Of a stretch of DNA of 64,000 nucleotides, positions 10,101 through 19,500 are shown piece after piece. Position 1 is the stretch's first letter, and every line of letters begins with the position of its first letter. The position numbers and the translations under genes are program-made. The notes beneath the pieces are model-generated. The model was not told the DNA's origin. It did no database searches and worked only from the letters and a program-made list of their open reading frames with translations. This stretch comes from Apricaphanius iberus (taxonomy: Eukaryota; Chordata; Actinopteri; Cyprinodontiformes; Aphaniidae): NCBI GenBank assembly GCA_028564705.1, contig JAPXFQ010002701.1, forward strand, positions 1 to 64,000. Direction: 5' to 3'.

Positions 10101-12724
10101 ATAACAGAAAATAGCTGACAGGTTAAATGTTTTAGAACATGATTTAAGAAAGAATGTAAAATATTAAACAACTAAATCAGAAGAGTTTCACTTCTTTAAA
10201 ATGTAAAGTTACATCAATACGGTTTTTCATTTTACGTGTGTATTTTGTTACCTGTTGCAAGGTACTGTAAGGCTATTTTAACGCATTTAGACAGAAAAGT
10301 ATGATGATTTTATGGCTCCATGTTAGAAAAAAAAGTGATTTATTTGTAATCATTAATAATGCCTGGTGTCAGCAGCGACATGAGTGGAACAAAAAGCTTC
10401 TGGTAGAAAATAAGGATTAAATACACGAATGTTCTTCAAAATGGTAAAAGTAAAATTTAATTAGAACTAAATTTTAAAAGATAATGCGTACATTGCTAAA
10501 TTTAACCACCAAACATAAAACTGCAGCTGCTGCTATAACTTTATTAGAGGGTGGGTGTGGCCCTGCAGTGTGACATAATCTGGATCGTCCAATCAGATCC
10601 ACCAAGCTAAAATAAGCCTCAGAGTGGTGCGTTCAGACCGCACGCTTTGTCTGCATCAAGCAACGCTCCCAACGCTCGTAGCTTGACGTAGATACATGTC
10701 GGGCCTTTCTCTGCTGGATGTTTTAAACACTAGCGAATCGTGGTTGGCTAGGCAGCACCAACAGTGAGACGCTCTGATTGGTTGCCGCGCCGTCCGTCTA
10801 AAGTTCAGCTAGCCGAACTTCTGCGTTTCCTGTGTTTGCTAAGTTGACACTTTAAACGCAGGAAAAGTTGATGGAGCCAACGCACAAAACGCACGGCAGA
10901 GACTACGACGGACGTCTGACGGACCGAACCAGAGACTTTACATGGTATACAGACTGTCGTATTTTACTTTTTTGGGGCTATTTTTATATACAGTTTCGTA
11001 GTACATATGTTTTAAATATCTTTAGTAAGCATTCAGAGGTAAAAGTCTGTTTTATATTATGCATGGTTGTAAAACATATTCTTTATCAGTATTTTAATTG
11101 GGGTAAGCTTTTAAGCAATAAAACTCTTGGGTAATTTACTGCATGTTGTAAAAACAGGATGTCTGTAGATTAGGATGTTAAGATAGAAGCTAGAAGTAGG
11201 GAGGATGGGCCATAAAAGTCTACTTCATGGTACGGCTATAAATCAGGTCAGGAAAACCTTGAGAAAAACGTTTGGTCTGATAAAGGTCTAGGGGAGGAGA
11301 ATAAGTCATGTGACATCTTCTTTGTTCTTCTTTAATAAAAATGGTACACCCTTGTAGAGAAGTGGTTCAGATCTTGCTGACCCCACCTGCAGGTGCGTCC
11401 AGTGTGAAACAGATATCTGTTGTTTGTGTCTTATTTACTCCCTCTGTCTCTCAGTTCTGGGTTTTATTTTGGAAAACTTCCCGCCGGGGTTCTGAATGTT
11501 GGCGCCCCTTACCTTCCTGAAGCGAGTTGCGACCACATGGGTTATGGAAGCCAACAAGACGTTTGGGACGCTGTGAACGCAGCATAATGCAGAGAGCTAA
11601 TCTCAAAAGTCGGGATTAATTTGACAATCCTAGCCTACCATGGAGCAGGCTGGTCCAGGATGTCATGGTGAATGGGTGGGGTTTCAGGTTAACCTCATTA
11701 GAGTAACTGAATCTGGAGAAAGTGAACCAGGGTTGTCAAATTAAGCCTGGCTTTTGAGATTAGCTCGCTTCGTGCAACAACCCTGTGGTCTGGGCTCATT
11801 TCCAGTAGCCAAACTGGGTTCCTGTTTAGCAATAATAATTTCCCTTCTCGCTACAGGATTTACTTCAGTTCATGATGTGAACTGACCCCTCACACCCTGG
11901 CCACAATCTGTTTAGGCTCCTCCCCTCAGGTCGGCCTTACAGAGCGTTGTACGCCAAAACCACCCGACACAAAAACAGTTTTTTCCCCCAGGCTGTCGCT
12001 CTGACGAACTCTGTCTAGTCACAGTGTGTGAGTGCACTCACATAACAATAAACTATAACTCTGCACTTCTGTACATACTCACTGTAAAATAACCCCGGCT
12101 TGGTGTATATATTATCCTTTATTATTTACGATCTGATATTTATTTGTATTTTTACTTATTTTTGTTCATATTTTTATTTTTTTTATTTTTTTTTTATTTC
12201 ACTTATTCAAGTTCTGTACTGGAGGAAAAAGTTTGCCGGAGTCAAATTCCTTGTATGTGACATACTTGGCCAATAAACTGATTCTGATTCTGATTCTGAT
12301 TCTGATTCTGAAAGTGAACAACCTGCAGGTGAAAATCATCACCACTCCAGGCTTTGAAGAATTATCCTCGTACAACCAGAGGAAGAATACCTTAGACACC
12401 ATCAGACTCTCTGGTCCAGAACTTCAGGCCTTCCTGCTGGTCATCAGGCTTGAGAACATCAATGGAGCTCAGATCAGAGAAACCATACAGCGCTTTGAGT
12501 CTATATTTGCGAACAAGGCTTTAAGACGAACCATGATTCTCTTCACCCACCAGAACCAGGATGAACCAGACATCAGTGAAATACTGGAAGAGGTGAACGA
12601 CTTCCTGTCTGAGAAGGTGAACAAAAGACACCAGACCTTCAACCATGACCTTAACCACAGAGATCCCCAGAAGGTCTCAGATCTGGTGAATGAGGTGCAG
12701 AGGATGATTGAGGGCAGTGAATGA
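767..12724 (+). CDS. AIG1/GIMAP-related protein with unnamed N-terminal region, seven exons, probably damaged
   Basis: I join exons 767-1183, 1354-1559, 4142-4256, 5389-5551, 9381-9473 and 12315-12724; all have GT-AG borders and compatible phases. A non-coding leader probably extends back to 650. The first four encode a region of about 220 residues with features such as SRLGSYRFTFPLQEVL, VCVYRDGRF and YVWDHVAVALH; I recall similar uncharacterised teleost proteins but no name or function. The last two match AIG1/GIMAP GTPases: a P-loop-like exon with SATGN, then TTPGF (G3) and an AFLLVIRL stretch. GIMAPs are immune-cell GTPases on membranes. Three oddities argue for decay: a TAA at 950-952, the P-loop sequence GSSEVETS without its Gly-Lys, and absence of the usual residues between P-loop and G3. 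The ATG at 767 has a good context (ACCATGG). Family link is fairly sure; that it is functional is doubtful. Confidence 0.7.
2240..2900. mobile_element. MITE, about 660 bp
   Basis: The ends are inverted: GGTGTTTCTCAATG at about 2243 and CATTGAGAAACACC at about 2884. Nothing coding lies between. A clean target-site duplication is not seen, so the superfamily is open. Confidence 0.6.
3018..3985 (+). mobile_element. 5'-truncated LINE, reverse transcriptase C-terminus and 3' UTR
   Basis: Read with frameshifts, it gives a tail of the type LHWLPVKSRIEFK, then a stretch that matches the second copy at 14490-14766 (VVPRISKSR, GGRSFSYQAPLLWN, FKTRLKTFLFDKAYS). The 3' UTR ends with GGCGCTATATAAATAAA and an AATTG-rich tail. 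This is the common fish L2-like LINE 3' end. Stops and indels show it is dead. Confidence 0.75.
4257..5388. other. Intron with a LINE endonuclease remnant
   Basis: The intron holds the LINE fragment at 4560-4855. From 4860 to 5388 I see A-rich sequence with no recognisable gene before the polypyrimidine acceptor at 5388. Confidence 0.4.
4560..4855 (+). mobile_element. LINE APE-endonuclease fragment
   Basis: The frame reads LLNIRSLSSNTLLVNDLICD, a stop, then LFCLSETWLQQEDF and PRSTGRGGGVATIF. This is the N-terminal start of an AP-type endonuclease in fish LINEs (the SETWL motif carries the catalytic Glu). One in-frame stop at 4692-4694 and the short length mark it as a fragment. Confidence 0.75.
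5856..6832. mobile_element. Non-autonomous hAT element with perfect 8-bp duplication
   Basis: The ends are TAGGGCTGCAACTAACGA and its imperfect inverse ending CTTCAGCCCTA. Direct copies of GTGTAAAA flank it at 5848-5855 and 6833-6840, which is the 8-bp target duplication expected of hAT elements. There is no transposase. A SINE sits inside it. Confidence 0.85.
5985..6180 (+). mobile_element. tRNA-derived SINE inside the hAT MITE
   Basis: Pol III-like boxes are visible: TGTAGTGGTTTAAGATGGGC (A box region) and GGTTCAACTCCTGG (B box region), followed by a body with CCACAACTCTGTCCCCC and a TTAATAAAGGCC tail. The layout is that of fish tRNA-derived SINEs. Confidence 0.65.
7140..7215. mobile_element. 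Right end of a further TIR element
   Basis: The segment runs from GATTCAAATTGAAATCGCAA to ATTGTTCAGCCCTAG, which resembles hAT MITE ends in fish. I did not find its left partner with confidence. Confidence 0.35.
7604..8655. mobile_element. TIR element of about 1.05 kb
   Basis: The left end reads TAACGCTGTGTCCAGACC then AAACGCGATA; the right end inverts this as TATCGCGTTTGGTGTGGACA then CACCGTTA. TIRs of about 35 bp with few mismatches. The inside has a 130-codon open frame at 7700-8092 that I cannot assign. Terminal TAA/TTA suggests PIF/Harbinger but is not proof. Confidence 0.6.
8965..9310 (+). repeat. Dispersed fish repeat, Tc1-like remnant
   Basis: The segment opens with GTCACTTTATTAGGTACACC and later has TTGTTGGTACCAGACGGACT and ATTTCAGAACCTGCTGATCT. 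I recall this as a frequent fish DNA-transposon remnant. It ends just before the P-loop exon at 9381. Confidence 0.5.
9381..9473 (+). CDS. Degenerate P-loop exon of the AIG1-related gene
   Basis: The exon follows TTGCAG and precedes GTAACT. It reads TEIKLVLTGSSEVETSATGN and continues ALMGSETFPS. In GIMAP proteins this place holds a Walker A motif GxxxxGKS before ATGN. Here it is GSSEVETS, so the Gly-Lys pair is Glu-Thr. The flanking SATGN makes the alignment secure. Nucleotide binding by the normal mode is unlikely. Confidence 0.65.
10629..11587. mobile_element. Candidate MITE related to the one at 18697
   Basis: The left end GGTGCGTTCAGACCGCACGC matches the left end of the short element at 18697 (GGCGTTCATACCGCACGC). 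The right end has GCTGTGAACGCAGCATAATG, the imperfect inverse. No coding content is recognised. Confidence 0.45.
11860..12314 (+). mobile_element. LINE 3' end with TGATTC tail, abutting an exon
   Basis: The frame at about 11930-12020 reads YRALYAKTTRHKNSFFPQAV, a typical end of a fish LINE ORF2. It is followed by a 3' UTR with CCAATAAACTGATTC and four to five TGATTC units that end at 12310. The last exon of the AIG1-like gene starts four bases later. Confidence 0.7.
12315..12724 (+). CDS. Terminal exon, C-terminal half of AIG1-like G domain
   Basis: The open frame runs to a TGA at 12722. It holds VKIITTPGFEEL (G3), the hydrophobic AFLLVIRLENI strand, then RRTMILFTHQNQ where GIMAPs have their G4 region, and a charged helical tail. 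The acceptor I chose is the AG at 12313-12314, because only this restores phase with the preceding exon. It lies at the end of a LINE-type TGATTC repeat tail. An alternative acceptor, CTGCAG before 12329, is in phase 0 and would not join the P-loop exon. Confidence 0.6.
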
Positions 12725-14463
12725 ATCTTACATGGTTCATTTATCCTCATCTTCATTATAGGATGCCTAACTTCACCATCATTAACCATTATTTTCCATT
12801 TCTCCTCCCAAACCTCAGTCCAAACTCAGCATCTCTGACACCCATCTATGAAGTCACTGAGATCAGAAACAGATATTTCCTCAGTCTCTAGTTTATGATT
12901 ATGTATAAAAATACACAAAAATCTAAATAATAGTTTAAGAAAATATGGCTTGGCCATGTGTGTGGTACGTCACAAAAAACAAGGCTACCTATTGGCTGAT
13001 TTCTTCTGCTGCTCAACAGGTAGATTGGTGGCTCATTGCTGCCACACAGTGGCCGTAAATATAGCAGATTGTGCTAAAAATAGGCTGCTTACGGTAAAAC
13101 GTGATTATAAAGCAACTAATCGATTTGTTTCAGCTCTACTTTATATTATTTATTACATTCTACAGCTGCAGTAAATAATTATTTGGTCATCAATAAATCA
13201 GTCAAAACTTCAACAGTTGTTGGATAATCAGAGATTTTAATCCAGTCTTTCTGCATCAGTCCATCAGAACCTTCTGTTCTGAATTCATGAAGATGATTCT
13301 TTATCAAAAAATGTAAATTGTATGAGTCAATCCAAAAATTAATAAATATTTACTGGTTTTATGGTTTACAGTATGACTGTAACTTTTAAAAGAGGTTGTA
13401 ATTGTGCTTTTATTGTTCTTACTAATGATTTATAATGAATGTATATGGGATGGTGATTGTCTAATATATATATATATATATTTACAGTTTGATCATGTAA
13501 CTCCAATAATCGTGTGTCTTTTTCTAATATCTTCTGTAGCTTTTTAGCGTAAAACGTTTTTATAATGGGACTTTTCCAACATTTTGCTGGTGTAATCATT
13601 TGATGGTGATGTGTGTAAAACAATAAACTTCTCCAACAGAATTTCATTGTTTATTTTATCTACTATATGCAGAAATGGAGAACAGGTTCCATAGATATGA
13701 AAAGTTGTTGAATTTTCACAGGTTGAGGAGGAAAAGTTTTTTTTTTTTTGGTTCCTAAGAAGCTTAAAGGGAAAACTGTAATTTGCTAAGGCTACCACAA
13801 GGGGACAATAAAAGACCAATACAACAGTAGAAAATATGTAGTATGTCTATAAATCTGTAAATATATATATATATATGTATTTTCCCGATAACTAGTTGGT
13901 GCCTCAGTGCAGTAATTTTTATCTAAATCAGTAGTTTTGTTAAGAAATGAACTCTGTAATTATCTATAGTTACTCAGAGCCAAACCAGAGCTATTGTTGC
14001 TCAGCTTGATGCTCTGATTTGTTAAATTATTTTTATTCTCTCCATAATTACACACTTTATGTGTTCAAATAGAAAAAGTGTCATTTTAGTTAGAGTGGAA
14101 CTAATCTAATTCTATCTTAAACTCAAAACATTTTTTTTGCCATATTTATATTCATAAAAATGATTAAAGGACCTCAAGTGTTTCTAAAAAGAAAAACATT
14201 GATTTTATTTTGTTTACAGATTATTCTCTCTCTGGATATTATTAGTCAGATTTTAGGTTCTGTAAGCCGAGTTTTCTGTTTTGTGTTTATTACGTCTGAA
14301 AAGGAGCTTTTGGTTTTTACCAAGGTTTGTTTATCTGATTGTAACATAACTCAAAAAGTTATGGCTGATTTTTCAGGAAATGTCTGCACAGGATTGGGGT
14401 GGGTGGACATTTTCAAGTTTTCCTTTCGCTGGTCCTTGCCAGGATGTGTTGCGTCCTCTAGAT
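12725..14463. other. Intergenic, no gene seen
   Basis: 3' flank of the AIG1-like gene. AT-rich with TA dinucleotide runs at about 13464-13481 and 13860-13876. No coding region is supported. Confidence 0.4.
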
Positions 14464-15750
14464 CAGTGGTTCCCAAACTTTCTGGTCTTTGACCTCCTTC
14501 TGACATATAAAGCTCTTAATAATCTAGCTCCATCATACATAAGAGACCTGATTGTTCCATATGTTCCTAACAGAGACCTTCGCTCTCAGACTGCAGGTTT
14601 ACTGGTAGTTCCTAGGATTTCTAAAAGTAGAATGGGTGGCAGATCTTTCAGCTATCAGGCTCCCCTCCTATGGAACCGGCTCCCAGGGTTGGTTCGTGAA
14701 GCAGACAATTTGTCTATCTTTAAAACTAGGCTAAAAACTTTCCTCTTTGACAAAGCTTACAGTTAGAGATATGTTTATAGGTAGTTAGAGTCAGGTCAGA
14801 CAGGTAGATAGGAAGAGACAGGTTAATGTTAGTAGTCAGGCAGAGTGTCAAAAGTTAGGAAGAGATAGGAAGAGGTAGAGTAGCTAGGTAGAGATAGATT
14901 AATGTAAGCCAGGTAGAAAGTGTTAGTAGCTAGGTCTGTCCTAGTAGCTAGGAGACAGGTTAATGTTAGTAGCTATGCTGCTTTAGGCTGTTGGAGGACA
15001 TTATTAGGGTCTGTTCCTACTTTCTCTCCTACTTCTCCCCAACTGCATGATGTGCTGTCAATTCAAGCACTAACCTGTTTTCTCTTAGTCTCTTCCTACA
15101 GTAGGTGCTCCTGACCCGCCCTGCTTGACGACCCTGACTAAGATGGCGTTGCAGCGACGGAAAATTCTCCACGTCCTGCAACAAACTTCTGCATCAGTTC
15201 TATTGCTCTTTCTGTGTCTCTGTTATGTATTCTCCAAGCCACAGACGGTCTCTGCAGATAACCGCTTGTGCTGATCCTGGTTCTGCCGGAGGTTTCTTCC
15301 TGTTTAAAGGGAGTTTTTCCTTCCCACTGTCCCTTCATGCTTGCTCAGTGTGAGGGATTGCCGAGAATTACACGACGCAATCTTCTGTGGTTCTCTAATT
15401 CCTAAATTAAACATTGTATTGTAATAACTCTTCTTGTAAAGTGCCTTGAGATGACATCTGTTTTGAAACGGCGCTATATAAATAAACTGAAATGAATTGA
15501 CCCACAAAATATACATTTAAAATGCAACTCCTGATGGAACATACAAGCATTTTTTTCTCAGTCACTTAAAAAGTGGTACAATGAGAACAAAAAACCAAAC
15601 ACCAATTTATTGAGCAATATATGATGTTTTTATCAGTTCATATATTGTAATTGATAGATTAATGGCATTTCTGGTATCAACAGTTTTTTCTCAACACTTA
15701 CATGTTTGTAACCACAGGTGGGGTCAGAACCCCAGCTGTGGGAACCACTG
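14464..15750. mobile_element. hAT-type element carrying a LINE insertion
   Basis: Ends CAGTGGTTCCCAAACT (14464) and GCTGTGGGAACCACTG (ending 15750) are inverted. Flanking octamers CTCTAGAT (14456-14463) and GTCTAGAT (15751-15758) agree at seven of eight positions, as expected for an old hAT target duplication. Most of the inside is a LINE 3' end. Confidence 0.75.
14490..15501 (+). mobile_element. LINE 3' end, better preserved copy
   Basis: An open frame to 14766 gives LLLTYKALNNLAPSYIRDLI, VPYVPNRDLRSQTAGLLVVP and the same FKTRLKTFLFDKAYS end as the copy at 3018-3985. The 3' UTR has tandem GGTAGA/GTTAG-rich sequence at 14765-14960 and ends in GGCGCTATATAAATAAACTG. 5'-truncated, so inactive. 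Confidence 0.8.
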
Positions 15751-15957
15751 GTCTAGATGTCCTCTTGGTCTCGTGTTTATAAATCATCCATCACCGCTGA
15801 TGATCCACAGATTCATCCTGATCACCTCCACCTGCCGTCTCATCTCAGGTTTCCTCTCATTTTCAGGGTTTTCTCCACAGAAGGATATTTTGTTTGTTTT
15901 GTGTTAAAGATCGTTAAACATTGATGATTATTTGTTCACCCTTTGTGACAGAATCCG

Positions 15958-16182
15958 TTATGAAAAGCAGAATTTAGGGATGATTTGAACGTTTGAGGAG
16001 AAAGAGTTTGACGGCAGAATGTCCTGAGAATAAAGGAGTCGTCTGTGTGACTGCGACGTCTCCACAGCGTTAACCTTACAGTGAAACAAAGTCTTTCTGT
16101 CCTCAGCGTCCCTCACTGTAAACAGGCTGCAGCCAAACTCATTCATACAGACATTCAGATCTGCGCTGGGCTTCATCTCCAT
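15958..16182 (-). other. Unassigned open frame, possible coding relic
   Basis: On the minus strand a 74-codon frame reads NEFGCSLFTVRDAEDRKTLF, then a cysteine-containing HCKVNAVETS and a Ser/Asn-rich end. The Cys spacing is reminiscent of an Ig-type strand pair but I cannot assign it, and no convincing partner exon was found. It lies about 280 bp upstream of the TIM gene on the opposite strand. Confidence 0.2.
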
Positions 16183-16465
16183 CTATGAACTCACCCTGCA
16201 GTGTTTCCATTCAGGGAGAAATCAGCAGGACATCACAGTTCGTGTTTCTCAGATTAAAAAGTCCAGATTGATAACTGAAACGTGTTTCTTGGAGTAGACA
16301 TTGTAGTGGTTGTCGTGTTGAAGCCGTAACCGTCGTCATCGTCCGTCGGAAGGGACACAAACAGACGCAGTGTTTGTGGCCCCTCCCTCGGTGACCCCCA
16401 AACCGCCGTCACAGAGCCTCACTGTTCAACGCGCAGAAACAGCAACAACACGGAGGATTTACAGG

Positions 16466-16526
16466 ATGGCTGCAGCGCCGCATCCCTCTCCTCTCGCCTT
16501 CATCGCCCTCCTCTTCCTCCTGTCAG
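16466..16526 (+). CDS. TIM gene exon 1, signal peptide
   Basis: ATG in the context AGGATGG, followed by a short polar start and a hydrophobic core LAFIALLFLLS, ending in phase 1 before GTGAGA. A donor and phase-matched exon 2 support this start. Confidence 0.8.
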
Positions 16527-19500
16527 GTGAGACCTTCACTGCCCTACGTACCGACTCGGGTTCCCTCCTTCACAGCTTTGTTGTTCTGGGAGTTTGAATA
16601 TTTCTGTGTCTGACGAAGTTTCCACTTCTCTGCTCATCCGGACTCTTTTTACTAATAACGATCCAGGATCTGCAGCAGGCGGTCTTATAGACGTGGTTGG
16701 GGCTCCTTTTGCTTTTTGTCCAGGTGGCTTCATGGAAAGTTTTAGAGCTTTTCTTCCATTCAGAACCACAACCATGTTGGAACAAAAGTCAGCTCTTTGC
16801 TACAGTTAAAACCAACTGCGTGAGCAGCTAGTTACCTGTACAGGTGGTCTGTATCAGCCAATCAGGAGGTTCCACATCACTGCATCCATAGAAACCAACA
16901 GCTGATGGAACTGAGGAACCGTCTGATCGTCTCCTTATCCAGAAACACAGAGGTCAAAGTGTCCAACCTGCTGTTCTGATCTCCGTGTCGTTAAGGTGGA
17001 GCGCTGACATCCGTCTGCTGCTTCAAGGTGACGGAGGGGGGCGTGGCCTCTCTGTCCTGTCAGTACTCTGTGAAACGCTTCGGCTTGAGTCGGGTCTGCT
17101 GGGGTCGAGGCTGTGGGACGTTCTGGTGCAGCAACATCCTGGTGGAGACGGACAAGAACGGCATCATCTCCAAGGTAAGACACCTACCTCTTTCTGGTCT
17201 CCACCTTTCCTCCATCTGGTCTCCATCTGATCTTCATCTTTCCTCCATCTTTCCTCCATCTGGTCTCCATCTTTCCTCCATCTTTCCTCCATCTGATCTC
17301 CATCTGAACTCTATATTTCCCCCATCTGAACTCCACCTTTCCTCCATCTGATCTTCATCTTTCCCCCATCTGAACTCCACCTTTCCTCCATCTGATCTTC
17401 ATCTTTCCCCCATCTGAACTCCACCTTTCCTCCATCTGGTCTCCATCTTTCCTCCATCTGGTCTCCATCTTTCCTCCATCTGATCTCCATCTGATCTCCA
17501 TCTTTCCTCCATCTGATCTCCATCTTTACTCCATCTGGTCTCCATCTTTCCTCCATCTGATCTCCATCTTTCCTCCATCTGATCTCCATCTTTCCTCCAT
17601 CTGGTCTCCATCTTTCCTCCATCTGATCTCCACCTTTCCTCCATCTGATCTCCATCTGATCTCCATCTTTCCTCCATCTGATCTCCATCTTTCCTCCATC
17701 TGATCTCCATCTGGTCTCCATCTTTCCTCGATCTGATCTCCATCTTTCCTCCATCTGATCTCCATCTTTTTTGGAATCATGTGATCAGAGACCACGTTTT
17801 GATTGGTTGCTTGAATATTTGAGCTCAGTAGACACAGAGATGGCAAACGGTGAGTTTCTCGACTCGTGAGGTGAAAAATATCAAACCTGTTTGCTTTTCA
17901 CGTCAGCGTCTCATGAGGCAGAAAACTCACCAAAAATTAGCCGCACACAGCGAGCTATCTGCTAAGCTAGCTGCTAAGCTAACGGCCTCGAATGGCTGTT
18001 AGCTTAGCAGCTTGCTCTAGTCCGCGGGATGCTTTAAATTGGTATTTCTTCTCTTTTTTTTACATTTAATTCAATAAATAATCCCAGAATCCAGTAATGT
18101 TTCTCCACCATGTTTGACAGGATTATAATTTCTTTGTCTAAGAAGCTTTTATTAAACATAAATGTTTGATTATAAATGTTCTGGTACAAATGTATTTGAT
18201 GCTTTGATTAAACTTCAATAAGTTTTGAAGTAACTGACTAAGATGAATCATCTACTGCCACCAAGAAGACAAACAGAAACACTGATCCAGGGGTAATTTC
18301 TATGTTGCAGGAAAAGTAAAGCATTAATGTGATATTAACTGGAGAGCAGTAGGAGAGAGCAGCAGAGGACAGCGTCCTCCAGCAGCCTCAGTCTAAAGCC
18401 GGGAACATACTTGCTTTTAATTACGCGTACGCATGTTTATGATTGCCGCCTCACGTAGCTTGCGTTTGTTTCAAGCGTCGTTTGTGTACGTCCTCTGAAA
18501 TTAACGCAATGCGTCTGCACGTGGCTATATGAACGCTGCCACTAGGGGGAGTATAGAGCGCTCTATCCAGTCAGACTCATGTGTTCTGCCCCCTAGTGGA
18601 ACGCTCCAGTAGAACATCCAGAACGTAAGCAAGTGCGTCACAAAGAAGGTCAAGGCGACGTTACGCAAGGTTAAAAAGCAAGTATATTCCCCGACTAATG
18701 TGGCGTTCATACCGCACGCTCGGTCAGAGCCAAGCAACGTCCACAAAGCGCCGCAGAGACTCTGCCGCCCCTCTGATGGCCTCAACCATAGACTTCACAT
18801 GTATTCTTGCCGCTCTTGGGGCGGTGTGAACGCACCATAACGCTCTGAACCTTGATGCTGCAGGATGACGACAGGTATCGGCTGACGGGGGACGTCCTGG
18901 ACGGACAGATGGACCTGGACATCCTGAACGTGAGGAGGACAGACAGCGGGCCGTACTGCTGCAGGGTGGACGTGGACGGCCTGTTTAACGACAAGAAGAT
19001 GATCATGAACCTGAGGGTGGTCAAAGGTAAACAGAACAGTCAGCTGACAGGGTTAGTAATAATATTTGGTCCTACCCTTACTCCATCTGAATAATGTCTC
19101 ATTTATCACTTCTATATGTTATTATTTAGTAGATTTATCTTTCTGTGCTTAATCGATTGAAATAATACCCTCTAAAGGGTCCAGATCATTCCCCAGAGTT
19201 CTTCAGTCACTGGGTCTGGTGCTGCAAGCCCAGCATGTTGCTACAAACCCTGCAGAACCGCCCCTCCCTCCAGAGGTCCAGAGCAGCTGGGAGGTTGTTG
19301 GTGTTATGATACATAATTGTTGGCAGCCTGGAGTTTTGTTACGTTTTTGTTTTGCGTGTTTAGATTTAGTCTTTTAGTTCATTCCTCTGAGTTAATTTCT
19401 GCTTTACCGTTATTGTTTATAGTTAGGATTATTATTTTTTCTCTTTCTTACTAGCTTTCCCTCCCTCTCTTCATTTCCAACCTGCCATTGTGCTGTACGT

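Larger units (their letters stand above)
9474..12314. other. Intron with a MITE and a LINE tail
   Basis: It contains a candidate MITE at 10629-11587 and a LINE 3' end at 11860-12314. A 9474-10628 stretch shows no gene or repeat that I can name. Confidence 0.4.

Noticed and set aside
17311..17846. Minus-strand open frames of 106-147 codons rich in RWRKDGDQMEER
   Set aside because: They lie in a minisatellite within the TIM intron. The lack of stops follows from the repeat unit, and three overlapping frames are open at once.
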